Positions 54,290-63,322 of a stretch of DNA of 64,000 bases are shown here, in pieces. Origin of the DNA: Shewanella piezotolerans WP3 (lineage in GTDB: Bacteria > Pseudomonadota > Gammaproteobacteria > Enterobacterales > Shewanellaceae); contig NC_011566.1 of the NCBI RefSeq assembly GCF_000014885.1, positions 620,001 to 684,000 of the forward strand. The letters are read 5' to 3'. A program made the position numbers and the translations under genes. A model generated the notes under the pieces. It saw only the letters and a list, made by a program, of their open reading frames with translations, was not told where the DNA came from and searched no databases. Within the stretch, counting starts at the first letter, position 1, and each line of letters begins with the position of its first letter.

Positions 54290-54718
54290 CTATTGCTTTT
54301 CTAAGCTTTTAAGGGCGTCAGTATCGATGCCTTTCATCACTTCTCGCTCTAGTGCTCGTTGCTGGTTTATATCGTTGGCTTTTTTCTGTTCTTGCAACTG
54401 CTGTTGCTCGATGAGCATTCTAGTTTGACGCTGTGCAGCTTCTTGTTCTGTTTCGCATTGTCTAAAGCCATCTGACCAACCTTGGGCATATTGCTTGTCA
54501 TTATTAAAGCGATTGACATCTTTCTTGAATTCGTCGAATGAGCTACCGCCAGCTTTGTTACCGCTATGACAACCGTCATCAAAACCGTCGGCATAGGGAA
54601 GTGGAAAACCTTTCTCAACCATCAAATCATGTTGGCTAACGCAGCCTGAAAGCATGAAAACCACAGCTATTGATATTAGAGTTGTCTTGATTACTGGATT
54701 TGTAAAGTCAGTCCCCAT
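54290..54718 (-). CDS. Small lipoprotein with coiled-coil C-terminus
   Basis: 142 residues. Lipobox LSGC (Cys26). The mature part has a GFDDGCHSGNKAGG segment, a YAQGWSDGFRQCE motif with two Cys and then a Gln/Glu-rich coiled coil (about 90-142). AGAGGT precedes the ATG. Unknown family. Confidence 0.78.
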   Translation of the reverse strand: MGTDFTNPVIKTTLISIAVVFMLSGCVSQHDLMVEKGFPLPYADGFDDGCHSGNKAGGSSFDEFKKDVNRFNNDKQYAQGWSDGFRQCETEQEAAQRQTRMLIEQQQLQEQKKANDINQQRALEREVMKGIDTDALKSLEKQ

Positions 54719-54922
54719 TGCGGTTACCTCTGGAGGAATATGTAATTAAGTGTAACAGCGTAACTGAATTTATTGCAGGCTTTCTGTGACGCGGGAGTGA
54801 TTAATAAAGGAAAAGTGTGCAGGGGTAAAAGCGAAATTAGCGGCTGAGTTATTATTGTTATGACGATAGTTTGTCATGCCGTTGGGGCGGAACGCTATGC
54901 TTGACCTCTGCGGTAAGGACGG

Positions 54923-55156
54923 TTAACGACAGATCCGACAAACCTCATTCGAGAGTTTGCTAATGCGGTTACGCAGCTGCTCAATCTCTAACTTTAATAT
55001 CTTAAAGCGGCTTTCAGGCTGTTCACTTCGACTTACAAGTTGATAAACCGCTTTTGTTGGTAAGCCGTACTGCCTAGCAACGTCAGACAATAATCTGCGA
55101 TTATTTTTAACTTCGTCGATAATCCTGAGGCTGAGTTCATGTTTTATTGGTGTCAT
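54923..55156 (-). CDS. Small helix-turn-helix/coiled-coil protein
   Basis: 77 residues. Residues about 10-40 (IDEVKNNRRLLSDVARQYGLPTKAVYQLV) form a transposase-OrfA-like HTH and 48-70 a leucine-zipper-like coil (ILKLEIEQLRNRISKL), as in IS3-type OrfA. AGAGG is upstream. No OrfB or inverted repeats surround it, so it is an orphan regulator or IS remnant. Confidence 0.68.
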   Translation of the reverse strand: MTPIKHELSLRIIDEVKNNRRLLSDVARQYGLPTKAVYQLVSRSEQPESRFKILKLEIEQLRNRISKLSNEVCRICR

Positions 55157-55314
55157 TGATTACCTCTTTATATTGCTAACAAGCGGGCTGTTGAGCGCTC
55201 TACACTCCACAGGATGAAGCTTAGATGTTTAATTAACGTGGCAAATTCTTGCTGGTTTTCTGATAATTTTCTCAGTCATTTTATTCTGCATTTACACTTT
55301 CTATAGCGCTCATA

Positions 55315-55636
55315 TATCCATCCCACTTGAAAATGCTCGTTTCAGAGGTGTTGTGCTAGTTCAATGCTAGGTGCGTTAACGTGGAAATGGTTATTCCCTT
55401 TTTAGTTGCCGCAACAACGAAGTGGGCTTGCACAACCCCTTCTTCGATGGGCGTTTTTATATAAAAAGCATGGGCTTTACTCTGTGTTATTGATTTTACC
55501 AAGGGAGCGACCATTAGCTGCAATCAATGCCTCGCCGACATAAATGTAGGTGCTTAGGTGCAGTATGAAGCAATGAACCTGTGACTAAAGCCCATTAAAC
55601 TCCCACTGAATCCTGCATTTTCAGGTCGGATGGGTA
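55315..55636 (-). mobile_element. MITE-like element, family 1, full copy B (322 bp)
   Basis: The ends TATCCATCC...GGATGGGTA are inverted repeats with adjacent TGAAAATGC; TA flanks at 55313-55314 and 55637-55638. Longest copy in the window; copy A is a deletion version of it. The rest of the 55157-55940 gap shows nothing. Confidence 0.85.
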
Positions 55637-55940
55637 TATATACTGCTTTGTAGCTATGCTTGTTTTGTGCCAAATTCAAATAATAGGGTTATTCTATATT
55701 AAAACAATGCGTTATTTCCCCGCTTCAATTTGAGAGTTGAAGTGGAGCTGTGATTGAAGTTACAAGATGGTGCAAGCTTGCTTGATTGTGGTGCAGAGCG
55801 GGATAACCAGAGAGTTGTACGTTTTTAAAGCGCTTGTCACATTGGGCATTGTCTATTCACCTGCTGCTTATATACTGCTAACGAATTCACTCGATATGTT
55901 GTCGTCTTTATTAGCATGAAGACAGTTAGGAGTAATGTTT

Positions 55941-56609
55941 ATGAGTATTAAGCACAGTAGTGCAATCGCTAGCTGTATTGTTGCAGCAGTGTTTGTTTCA
56001 GGTTGTCAGACAACCAATCCATATAGTAATGAATCCCAAAATGCTAAAGCCACTAATGGGGCTTTGATTGGCGCATTAGCGGGGGCTGCGATAGGTGTCG
56101 CTTCATCAAGCAAAAGTGATAGAGGTAAAGGTGCGTTAATTGGCGCTGCATCTGGCGCTGCGCTTGGTGGTGGCATTGGCTACTACATGGATGTGCAGGA
56201 AGCTGAGCTGCGTAAGCAGCTGCAATCGTCGGGTGTGAGTGTGACTCGTAGCGGTGATACCATTATTTTGAATATGCCAAACGATGTGACTTTCGGCGTG
56301 GATCAAACCGATCTTAGTCAACGAGCAAAGCAAGTGCTAAACAGCGTTGCCTTAGTTGCATTAGAGTATGATGAGACCAAACTCAATGTGATGGGTCATA
56401 CCGATAGTTCAGGTGCAGCCTCATACAATATGAGACTATCACAGGTGAGAGCCAGCGAAGTGGCAAGCTACTTGATGAGCCGTAAAGTGCCGTCAGCCAG
56501 AGTGGTTTCTCATGGTGTTGGTGAAGATCGACCTGTTGCAAGTAACGAGACCAAAGCGGGTAGAGCTGAAAACCGCCGAGTTGAGATTATTCTTAGTCCG
56601 TTAAGTTAG
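55941..56609 (+). CDS. OmpA-family lipoprotein (YiaD-like)
   Basis: 222 residues from the ATG at 55941, for which AGGAG lies 8 bases upstream (the ATG at 55935 is too close). Lipobox VSGC; a glycine-zipper stretch (GALIGALAGAAIGV...GALIGAASGAALGGGIGYY); and an OmpA C-terminal peptidoglycan-binding domain (NVMGHTDSSGAASYNMRLSQVRA...AENRRVEI). Outer-membrane, peptidoglycan-linked. Confidence 0.92.
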   Translation: MSIKHSSAIASCIVAAVFVSGCQTTNPYSNESQNAKATNGALIGALAGAAIGVASSSKSDRGKGALIGAASGAALGGGIGYYMDVQEAELRKQLQSSGVSVTRSGDTIILNMPNDVTFGVDQTDLSQRAKQVLNSVALVALEYDETKLNVMGHTDSSGAASYNMRLSQVRASEVASYLMSRKVPSARVVSHGVGEDRPVASNETKAGRAENRRVEIILSPLS

Positions 56610-56646
56610 TCTTAGTACTGATAACTATCAGCGTTATTTACAGAAT

Positions 56647-56670
56647 AAGCCACCGATTAGGTGGCTTTTT
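56647..56670 (+). terminator. Terminator of the OmpA-like lipoprotein
   Basis: An 8-bp stem (AAGCCACC / GGTGGCTT), 5-base loop, then TTTTTATT. Confidence 0.85.
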
Positions 56671-56865
56671 TATTGGTTAAAATTAGCGATTTCAATGCGA
56701 CTATTTGTCTCATGGCTTAGGTTTTCGAGTGATCGCTTTCAAGTGTTTGAATATAGAGTTGGCCGCTGGGAGATTGCGGATTGTTTTTGACCGCAAAATG
56801 TTCTTTGATCTGCTTTTCTATTCGCTTTGTTTATTATCGCGTCAAAGTTACTTATGGAATCAAAC

Positions 56866-57657
56866 ATGAAAAAATGGAGCGCAGCTACACTATTAATCTT
56901 CCCTCTTACCGTCACCGCAGCGCCTATTGAGATGCGTGCTGCCGGTAGTCTGAAAAATGCTATGACAGATATTGTTACCGCGTACCAGCTAGAATCAGGG
57001 CAAGCGGTTAATAGTGATTTTGCACCTTCAGGCCTGCTGAGAAAGCGGATTGAGGCTGGTGAGGTTGTCGATGTTTTAGCTTCAGCCAATATTAAGCACC
57101 CGCAAACGTTAAAGCGAAATGAACTGGCTGAAAGCGTGGTGATGTTTGCTCAAAATCAGATGTGCGCCATTGCGCAGGCAGATGTTGATCTCAATAGCGA
57201 AAATTTACTTCAGAAGATGCTTAGTAGCGATATAAGGCTAGGTACATCTACGCCCAAAGCTGATCCTTCAGGTGATTATGCATGGAAGGTGTTTGCGAAA
57301 GCGGATGGGTTAAGTGCTGGTGCACAAGTTCGACTACAAACTAAAGCGTTGCAACTCACTGGTGGCGAGAGCAGTAAAAAAGCACCTATGGGACGTAACA
57401 CTTATGGTTGGGTGATGGAGAACAATCGCGCTGATATCTTCTTAACTTACTGCACTAATGCAGTGTTGGCGCAAAAAGAGGTGCCCAATCTTAAGGTGGT
57501 GCAGTTGCCTAATGAGCTGGCTGTGGGGGCAAATTATGGCTTAGTCGTATTAAAGGCTGCCAAACCAGATGCTTGGAAGCTAGCGATGTTTGTACTATCT
57601 GAAAAAGGCCAGTCTATTTTAGCTGACTATGGTTTTAGTGCGCCGTTAAAGCTTTAG
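56866..57657 (+). CDS. ModA-like periplasmic binding protein
   Basis: 263 residues from the ATG at 56866 (MKKWSAATLLIF). Signal peptide ending VTAAP. Family motifs include RAAGSLKNAMTDIV, FAPSGLLRKRIEAGEVVDVLASAN and TSTPKADPSGDYAW. Molybdate, tungstate or a related oxyanion is the likely ligand. No modBC follow, so it may work with a distant transporter or bind another ligand. Confidence 0.85.
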   Translation: MKKWSAATLLIFPLTVTAAPIEMRAAGSLKNAMTDIVTAYQLESGQAVNSDFAPSGLLRKRIEAGEVVDVLASANIKHPQTLKRNELAESVVMFAQNQMCAIAQADVDLNSENLLQKMLSSDIRLGTSTPKADPSGDYAWKVFAKADGLSAGAQVRLQTKALQLTGGESSKKAPMGRNTYGWVMENNRADIFLTYCTNAVLAQKEVPNLKVVQLPNELAVGANYGLVVLKAAKPDAWKLAMFVLSEKGQSILADYGFSAPLKL

Positions 57658-57680
57658 CTTCTGATAGCTATAACCTGACA

Positions 57681-57708
57681 AAAATGCCGCCTATCAAGGC
57701 GGCATTTT
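57681..57708. terminator. Bidirectional terminator between modA-like and mgtE
   Basis: An 11-bp perfect stem (AAAATGCCGCC / GGCGGCATTTT), 6-base loop, T-rich on both sides. Confidence 0.85.
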
Positions 57709-57728
57709 CTATGTGTCAGCTAAGCCTG

Positions 57729-59093
57729 TTAATTTAATAAGAACACGGTGGCTAGGCCTAAGAAAGCAAACAAGCCAATCACATCGGTCACTGTCGTTAA
57801 AACCATACCGCCAGCGAGTGCAGGGTCGATTTTCATCCTTTTGAGGATAAGTGGAATACTGGCACCAGCAAGCCCTGCTACCGTCATATTAATCAACATA
57901 GCGCCACCAATAGTTGCTCCTAGCGTGATATCGCCTTTCCATGCCCAAACGGCGGCAAAAACTAGAACTGACCACAGTATGCCATTGAGGAAGCCAATGG
58001 CGAGTTCTTTACCGATAAGCCATCTAGAGTTACTTTGACCAATTTGACCCAAGGCAATACCACGAATAACCAGAGCTAGGGTTTGGTTACCTGCTACACC
58101 ACCCATGCTGGGGACAATGGTCATCAAAATAGCGATGGTGGCGAACTGCTCCAAGGTTCCCTCAAACATGTTGCTGACAGAAGCGGCGAGTAATGCGGCA
58201 AATAAATTAACCGTTAACCACAATGAGCGGCGAAAAGTACTTTTCAGCACCGGGCCAAAGGTATCGGTATCGTCATCCATACCCGCCATACCCATCATTG
58301 AGTGTTCTGCATCTTCACGGATAACATCAACCACGTCATCGATGGTAATACGGCCAAGCAGTTTGTTGTCATCATCAATGACCGGGGCTGACATCCAGTC
58401 ATGACGTTCGAACAGCTGTGCGACCTCGCTGTCTGACATGCCTACGGGAATGGGCTCCACATCGGCTGCCATAATATCCCTAATGGAGGAATCTGGATTA
58501 CAAGTCAGTAGATCGGCAATACGGACACCACCCAGTACACGGTCATGCTTATCGACCACATACAGCATATCGGTTGCGTCAGGTAGTTCGCCGCGAATTC
58601 TCAAATAGCGAAGTATCACATCGATATTGACGTCAGGCCTTAAGGTCACCGTATCGGTATTCATAATACTGCCGGCGGTATCTTCAGGGTAGGAGAGTGC
58701 TTGCTCAACTCTCACCCTATCTTGAGTACTCATCGACTGCAGCACCTCATTAAAGACACTGTCAGGTAAGCTTCTCAAAATATAGGCTAAGTCATCGGTG
58801 TCCATGCTTTTGGCGGCTTTAGCAACTCGCTCAGGACTCATTTGACTAATCAGGCTATCTTTGAGTTCTTCGCCTAGCTCATCAAGAATTTCACCGGTAT
58901 GCTCTTGGTCAATCAATTGCCAGAGGACTTGACGTGTTCGAGGTGGCGAAGATTCGAGGATAAAGGCGATATCTGTGGCTGCCATATCTTGCAGCATATT
59001 GCGGACATGGACGAACATCCCGCTGCCTAATGCTTTATTCAGCTGATTGAGGCGTTGATCTGTTGTTTCATTATCTAAGACTTCAATCGGCAT
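57729..59093 (-). CDS. mgtE: MgtE-type magnesium channel
   Basis: 454 residues. N-terminal helical MgtE_N domain (to about 130), two CBS domains (about 140-260; MNTDTVTLRPDVNIDVILRY and DWMSAPVIDDDNKLLGRI) and a five-span pore domain (MTIVPSMGGVAGNQTLALVIRGIALGQI). Inner-membrane Mg2+ uptake gated by cytosolic Mg2+. In Shewanella-type genomes it follows the ptsO/rapZ cluster, as here. Confidence 0.96.
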   Translation of the reverse strand: MPIEVLDNETTDQRLNQLNKALGSGMFVHVRNMLQDMAATDIAFILESSPPRTRQVLWQLIDQEHTGEILDELGEELKDSLISQMSPERVAKAAKSMDTDDLAYILRSLPDSVFNEVLQSMSTQDRVRVEQALSYPEDTAGSIMNTDTVTLRPDVNIDVILRYLRIRGELPDATDMLYVVDKHDRVLGGVRIADLLTCNPDSSIRDIMAADVEPIPVGMSDSEVAQLFERHDWMSAPVIDDDNKLLGRITIDDVVDVIREDAEHSMMGMAGMDDDTDTFGPVLKSTFRRSLWLTVNLFAALLAASVSNMFEGTLEQFATIAILMTIVPSMGGVAGNQTLALVIRGIALGQIGQSNSRWLIGKELAIGFLNGILWSVLVFAAVWAWKGDITLGATIGGAMLINMTVAGLAGASIPLILKRMKIDPALAGGMVLTTVTDVIGLFAFLGLATVFLLN

Positions 59094-59226
59094 GGATCCC
59101 TCTCAGGCTCGTATAAAAGGCGCATATAATAACGTAAGTAATACCAATCGGCTCAAGAAATAGCTCACTGAATTAATTGGATTGGTGTCAGAGGTATAAA
59201 AGGATAAATTTTACAGGAAAATAGGG

Positions 59227-59502
59227 CTAACTGTCTTCGTCAAATTTGGCATTGATTAAATGGCATATAGCCTCTAACGCTAGCTCTGCATCTGCTCCTG
59301 TGGCAACTAGCTTTATGGATTTGCCCATTCCAGTCTCCAACATTAGTAAGCCTAGTACACTTATAGCTGATGCTTGTTTTTCGCCTTGGATTATTGTGAT
59401 TTCAGCATCAAATTCAGAAGCTAACACCACAAGTTTAGTTGCGGCTCGGGCATGAAGCCCAAGCTTATTGCATATGGTAACTTGTCGTTCAATCTTTGGC
59501 AT
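59227..59502 (-). CDS. ptsO: Phosphocarrier protein NPr (HPr-like)
   Basis: 91 residues. Phosphorylation site His17 in [13 protein letters not shown]; a later [14 protein letters not shown] helix. It shuttles phosphate between EI-Ntr and PtsN. Its start overlaps the rapZ stop by 14 bases. The 133-bp gap downstream holds short ACCAATC...GATTGGT relics. Confidence 0.93.
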
Positions 59503-60343
59503 TTTTTAACTCGCGGTGACTAGTCGTCACTTTATGCCGTCCATCTTTAAAGTGTTCAGCAAGCCTTTCGGTTACATACACAGAGCGATGTTGGCCTCCG
59601 GTACAACCAATAGCAATGGTCAAATAACTGCGATTATTACGCTCTAAGTCTGGCAGCCATGTACGCAGTAAATTTTCTATCTGCCAGATAAATTTATTCA
59701 CCAATGGGCGTTGATTGAGAAAGTCCTGCACCGGCTTATCAAGCCCTGTCATTGGCCTTAGTTCTGGCTCCCAGTGAGGGTTAGGTAGAAATCTAACATC
59801 GAACATAAAGTCGGCTTCGGTAGGCATACCATGTTTAAATCCAAAAGACTCAAACTTGATCATTAGCTCTTTATCAATATTACCCAACAAAATTTCACGA
59901 ACTTGATCGTTAAGATCGTAAATGTTGAGGTTTGAAGTATCGATATAGTGGTCGACTATTTTTGCTAATGGCTCTAGCTGACGGCCTTCAAGCTGAATGG
60001 CTTCTTTTAACGAAATATTCGAATGAGACAGTGGATGAAGTCGTCGGGTTTCGTTATAGCGTTTAAGCAATACTTCATCGCTTGAGTTTAGGAAGAAACT
60101 GAGTAGCTCGACACCTTTGGGCAAATTCGTTAGGTGCTTTTCCAGCTCTGTGTCTTTTTCTGGCATATTGCGAATATCGACACTAATTGCTACGAGCTCT
60201 GAATTACCCGTTAGCTGCTCTAACAGCGTTCCCATCATAGGTAACGGAAGATTATCGACACAATAATAGCCGAGATCTTCTAACATCCTTAGAAGAACGG
60301 ATTTACCAGAGCCTGAACGACCAGAGACAAGAACGAGTTTCAT
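59489..60343 (-). CDS. rapZ: RNase adapter protein RapZ
   Basis: 284 residues. Walker A GRSGSGKS (8-15), [12 protein letters not shown], and the C-terminal [23 protein letters not shown]. Binds small RNAs and regulates glucosamine-6-phosphate synthesis in enterobacteria. Normally close behind ptsN; here a repeat element enlarges the gap to 567 bases. Confidence 0.95.
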
Positions 60344-60381
60344 CTTTTGACTACCTGATAGAAGTTAGAGTGAGTGTTTTA

Positions 60382-60743
60382 TACCAATCAGTATAAGAAG
60401 TTGATCTACTCAGAGTGTTTATTACGAACTAGTTCAAGGCGAATAAATGACATAATGGTTATTCCCTTATGAGTTTACTCAATGCAGAAGTCGCAAGTCA
60501 AAACACTCCTTACAGGCGAGTCATAGCGGTTCTGATGCTGCGTTAATGAACTTGAACCTATTCTCACTATGCTCTTCATTCATTGCAAACCACATGGCCA
60601 AGCATGTTCCTGACATGCTTAAGGTATTCCCACCACCCTTGGAGCTCAGATACGGTGGAGGTCTTTAATGCAGGAGCATTTAATGACCTAACCTCAAGCC
60701 GCTAAACTCTCGCTGAGCGATCAAATCTTTATACAGATTGGTA
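60382..60743. mobile_element. MITE-like element, family 4 (362 bp), between ptsN and rapZ
   Basis: Ends TACCAATCAGTATAA and inverse TATACAGATTGGTA, flanked by direct TTA (60379-60381, 60744-60746). Interior shared with 33767-34067 and with the fragment at 11398-11530. No gene inside. Confidence 0.8.
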
Positions 60744-60910
60744 TTATATATGTTTACAAGATGTACAAGGGTATAGATTAACTTTTTTATTGGTGAAAGC
60801 AAGAGCTTAGGCAAGAAGGAGATAATAAATAATATTGCTGTCATAAATACTAAGGTCTTTAAATAACCTATTTGTATTACATAAGGTTACTTAAGGACCT
60901 GAGTCATTAG

Positions 60911-61354
60911 CTATTGAGTGATCAAATCGTACAGCTCTGATTCACTGGTGCTTTTTCTCAACTGCTTAACGATAGCTTTATCGTTAAGCTTTTCAGCCAT
61001 TGAAGACAAGGTGGCTAAGTGTTGCTCACATTGCTCTGCTGGAACCAAAAGTGCAAACAATATATCGACCGGCTGTTTATCTATCGAGTCAAAAGAGATC
61101 GGTGTTTCGCATTTGATTAATATGCCCAATGGATGGTCAATATTGGTCAATCGCCCATGCGGGATTGCGATACCGTTGCCTATACCTGTGCTACCCATTT
61201 TTTCGCGTGCCAAAAGGCTCTCGAATATCTCTTGTGAAGATAGAGTAGGGTACTGGACAGCGGCAATGTCGCTGATTAGTTCCAGTACTTTTTTCTTACT
61301 GCCCGGAGTGGCACAGGTGGTGCACTCCGGCTGCAGGATGGTACATAGTTCCAT
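60911..61354 (-). CDS. ptsN: Nitrogen-PTS EIIA protein PtsN
   Basis: 147 residues. Phospho-histidine His66 in GNGIAIPHGRL; EIIA-fructose/mannitol fold. Regulatory end point of PTS-Ntr. 2 bases after hpf, so cotranslated. Confidence 0.94.
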   Translation of the reverse strand: MELCTILQPECTTCATPGSKKKVLELISDIAAVQYPTLSSQEIFESLLAREKMGSTGIGNGIAIPHGRLTNIDHPLGILIKCETPISFDSIDKQPVDILFALLVPAEQCEQHLATLSSMAEKLNDKAIVKQLRKSTSESELYDLITQ

Positions 61355-61356
61355 CG

Positions 61357-61644
61357 TTAATGTTTGGTCAGCTTCTCTTTGTGTTTAATAACCTGACGAT
61401 CTAATTTATCGATCAGGGAGTCGATTGCGGCGTACATGTCCGCATGTTCCGAAGTAGCAAAAACTTCACCTTTTTTAAGGTGAATTCTGGCTTCGGCAAT
61501 CTGCTGCATTTTTTCTACATTCAAAATGACGTGGACATTATTGATCTGATCGAAATGACGTTCAAGCTTTGTAAACTTTTCTTCTACATAGCCACGCAAT
61601 GATGCGGTGATTTCGATGTGATGTCCAGTAAGGTTAATTTGCAT
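61357..61644 (-). CDS. hpf: Ribosome hibernation promoting factor
   Basis: 95 residues from the ATG at 61642-61644 (MQINLTGHHIEIT), with GGAGGA upstream; short form. Core segment KFTKLERHFDQINNVHVIL. Dimerises 70S ribosomes in stationary phase. Between rpoN and ptsN as usual. Confidence 0.94.
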   Translation of the reverse strand: MQINLTGHHIEITASLRGYVEEKFTKLERHFDQINNVHVILNVEKMQQIAEARIHLKKGEVFATSEHADMYAAIDSLIDKLDRQVIKHKEKLTKH

Positions 61645-61674
61645 AGAAAATTCCTCCAAGTGCCTAATTTTGAG

Positions 61675-63186
61675 TTATAAACTCTTACGTTGGTTTGAGG
61701 GCGGGATCAGCATTGCTTCACGATATTTCGCGATAGTACGACGAGCAACTTTTATCCCTTGTTCTGCCAAAAGTTGCGCCATTTTGCTATCGCTTAATGG
61801 TTTCTTTTGGTTTTCAGCTGCGACTAACTTCTTAATAAACGCTCTAATAGCTGTTGATGAGCACTCTCCACCGTCGTCGGTTCCGACATGACTAGAGAAG
61901 AAATACTTTAATTCGAAAATACCTCTGGGGGTATGCATATACTTTTGAGTGGTAACCCTTGATATGGTGGATTCATGCATCTCAACGGCTTCTGCGATAT
62001 CATTCAAAACCATTGGTTTCATGGCTTCATCGCCATACTCAAAGAAGCCTTGCTGGAATTTTACAATGCAGTTACTGACCTTTAGTAAAGTTTCATTACG
62101 GCTTTCTAAACTTTTAATAAACCACTTAGCTTCCTGCAAATGACCACGGATGAACTGGCCATCGGCTTGGCTTTTAGTGCTGCGAGCCATTGAAGCATAG
62201 TGCTGATTAACATTAATTTTAGGCATGTAATCTGGGTTTAGCTCAACCACCCAGCGACCTTTCTTTTTGGCCACTGATACATCGGGAATAACGTATTCAT
62301 CTTTGCTGCGAGTGACTGCTAACCCTGGTCTTGGGTTGAGAGTTTGGATCAGGCTAATGGCTTCACGTAGTTCATCTTCTTTAAGCTTAGTTTTACGCAT
62401 TAACTGTCTAAAGTCGCGTCCTGCAATCAAATCTAAGTAGTCTTTGATGAGTAGGCGGGCATGGTCAATATGCGGTGTGGTAGCGGCATATTGGGCCAGT
62501 TGGATCAATAGACACTCGCTTAAGTCGCGAGCGGCAACGCCAATGGGGTCAAAATGCTGCACGCGCTTGAGTACGGCTTCGACTTCATCAACCTCAATTT
62601 CAGGGTCGCCCATTGCCTCAAGAATATCTTCGCAGTTTTGAGTGAGGTAACCACGTTCATCAATAGCATCAATAATGGCGGTGGCGATAGCAAGATCGTT
62701 ATCGGAAAATGGTGTTAAGTTCTTTTGCCACTCAAGGTGCTCATATAAGCCTTCGCTGGTTTCACCTTGGAATGGCATATCGTCATCGCGCATACCGCCA
62801 GAGCTTGCATTTGAAGAAACGGTATAGACTTCGTCCCAAGTGGTATCCATCGGCAGATCATCTGGCATTGAATCTTGGGTTAATGCATCAGAGGTTTCTA
62901 CTGCAGCGCTATCTTGCTGGGGATCAACTTCGGCGCTGGCGCTGTAATCGTTGTCACTATCGGATTCTGAATAGCTATCGGATTCGCTGGTGGTGCGATC
63001 TTCATTGCTGACAGGTTCACTGTCAGATTGCTCTTCATCTAATTCTAGTAGGGGATTTGACTCTAATGCTTGCTGGATCTCTTGCTGCAGCTCTAAAGAG
63101 GACAGTTGCAGTAAGCGGATTGCCTGCTGTAACTGTGGAGTCATGGTTAGCTGCTGACCCATTTTGAGCTGAAGTGACGCTTTCAT
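61675..63186 (-). CDS. rpoN: RNA polymerase sigma-54 factor
   Basis: 503 residues. Region I Gln-rich (MTPQLQQAIRLLQLSSLELQQEI), an acidic region II (about 53-110), core-binding region and the C-terminal RpoN box ARRTIAKYREAMLIP. Directs transcription of activator-dependent promoters. Confidence 0.97.
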   Translation of the reverse strand: MKASLQLKMGQQLTMTPQLQQAIRLLQLSSLELQQEIQQALESNPLLELDEEQSDSEPVSNEDRTTSESDSYSESDSDNDYSASAEVDPQQDSAAVETSDALTQDSMPDDLPMDTTWDEVYTVSSNASSGGMRDDDMPFQGETSEGLYEHLEWQKNLTPFSDNDLAIATAIIDAIDERGYLTQNCEDILEAMGDPEIEVDEVEAVLKRVQHFDPIGVAARDLSECLLIQLAQYAATTPHIDHARLLIKDYLDLIAGRDFRQLMRKTKLKEDELREAISLIQTLNPRPGLAVTRSKDEYVIPDVSVAKKKGRWVVELNPDYMPKINVNQHYASMARSTKSQADGQFIRGHLQEAKWFIKSLESRNETLLKVSNCIVKFQQGFFEYGDEAMKPMVLNDIAEAVEMHESTISRVTTQKYMHTPRGIFELKYFFSSHVGTDDGGECSSTAIRAFIKKLVAAENQKKPLSDSKMAQLLAEQGIKVARRTIAKYREAMLIPPSNQRKSL

Positions 63187-63322
63187 CTTACCGCTATTCC
63201 CTACACTGTAATTAAACGTTGAAGCTCGTTAATTTGGCGAAGAGAGCATAAAGGGCCAACACTATGATTATATTAGTATACTTAACTAGTGCCGCGCTTT
63301 AAACGCTCATGTTGTTGATTAA

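Noticed and set aside
54923..55156. Insertion sequence
   Set aside because: Only an OrfA-like frame; no OrfB, no inverted ends around it.
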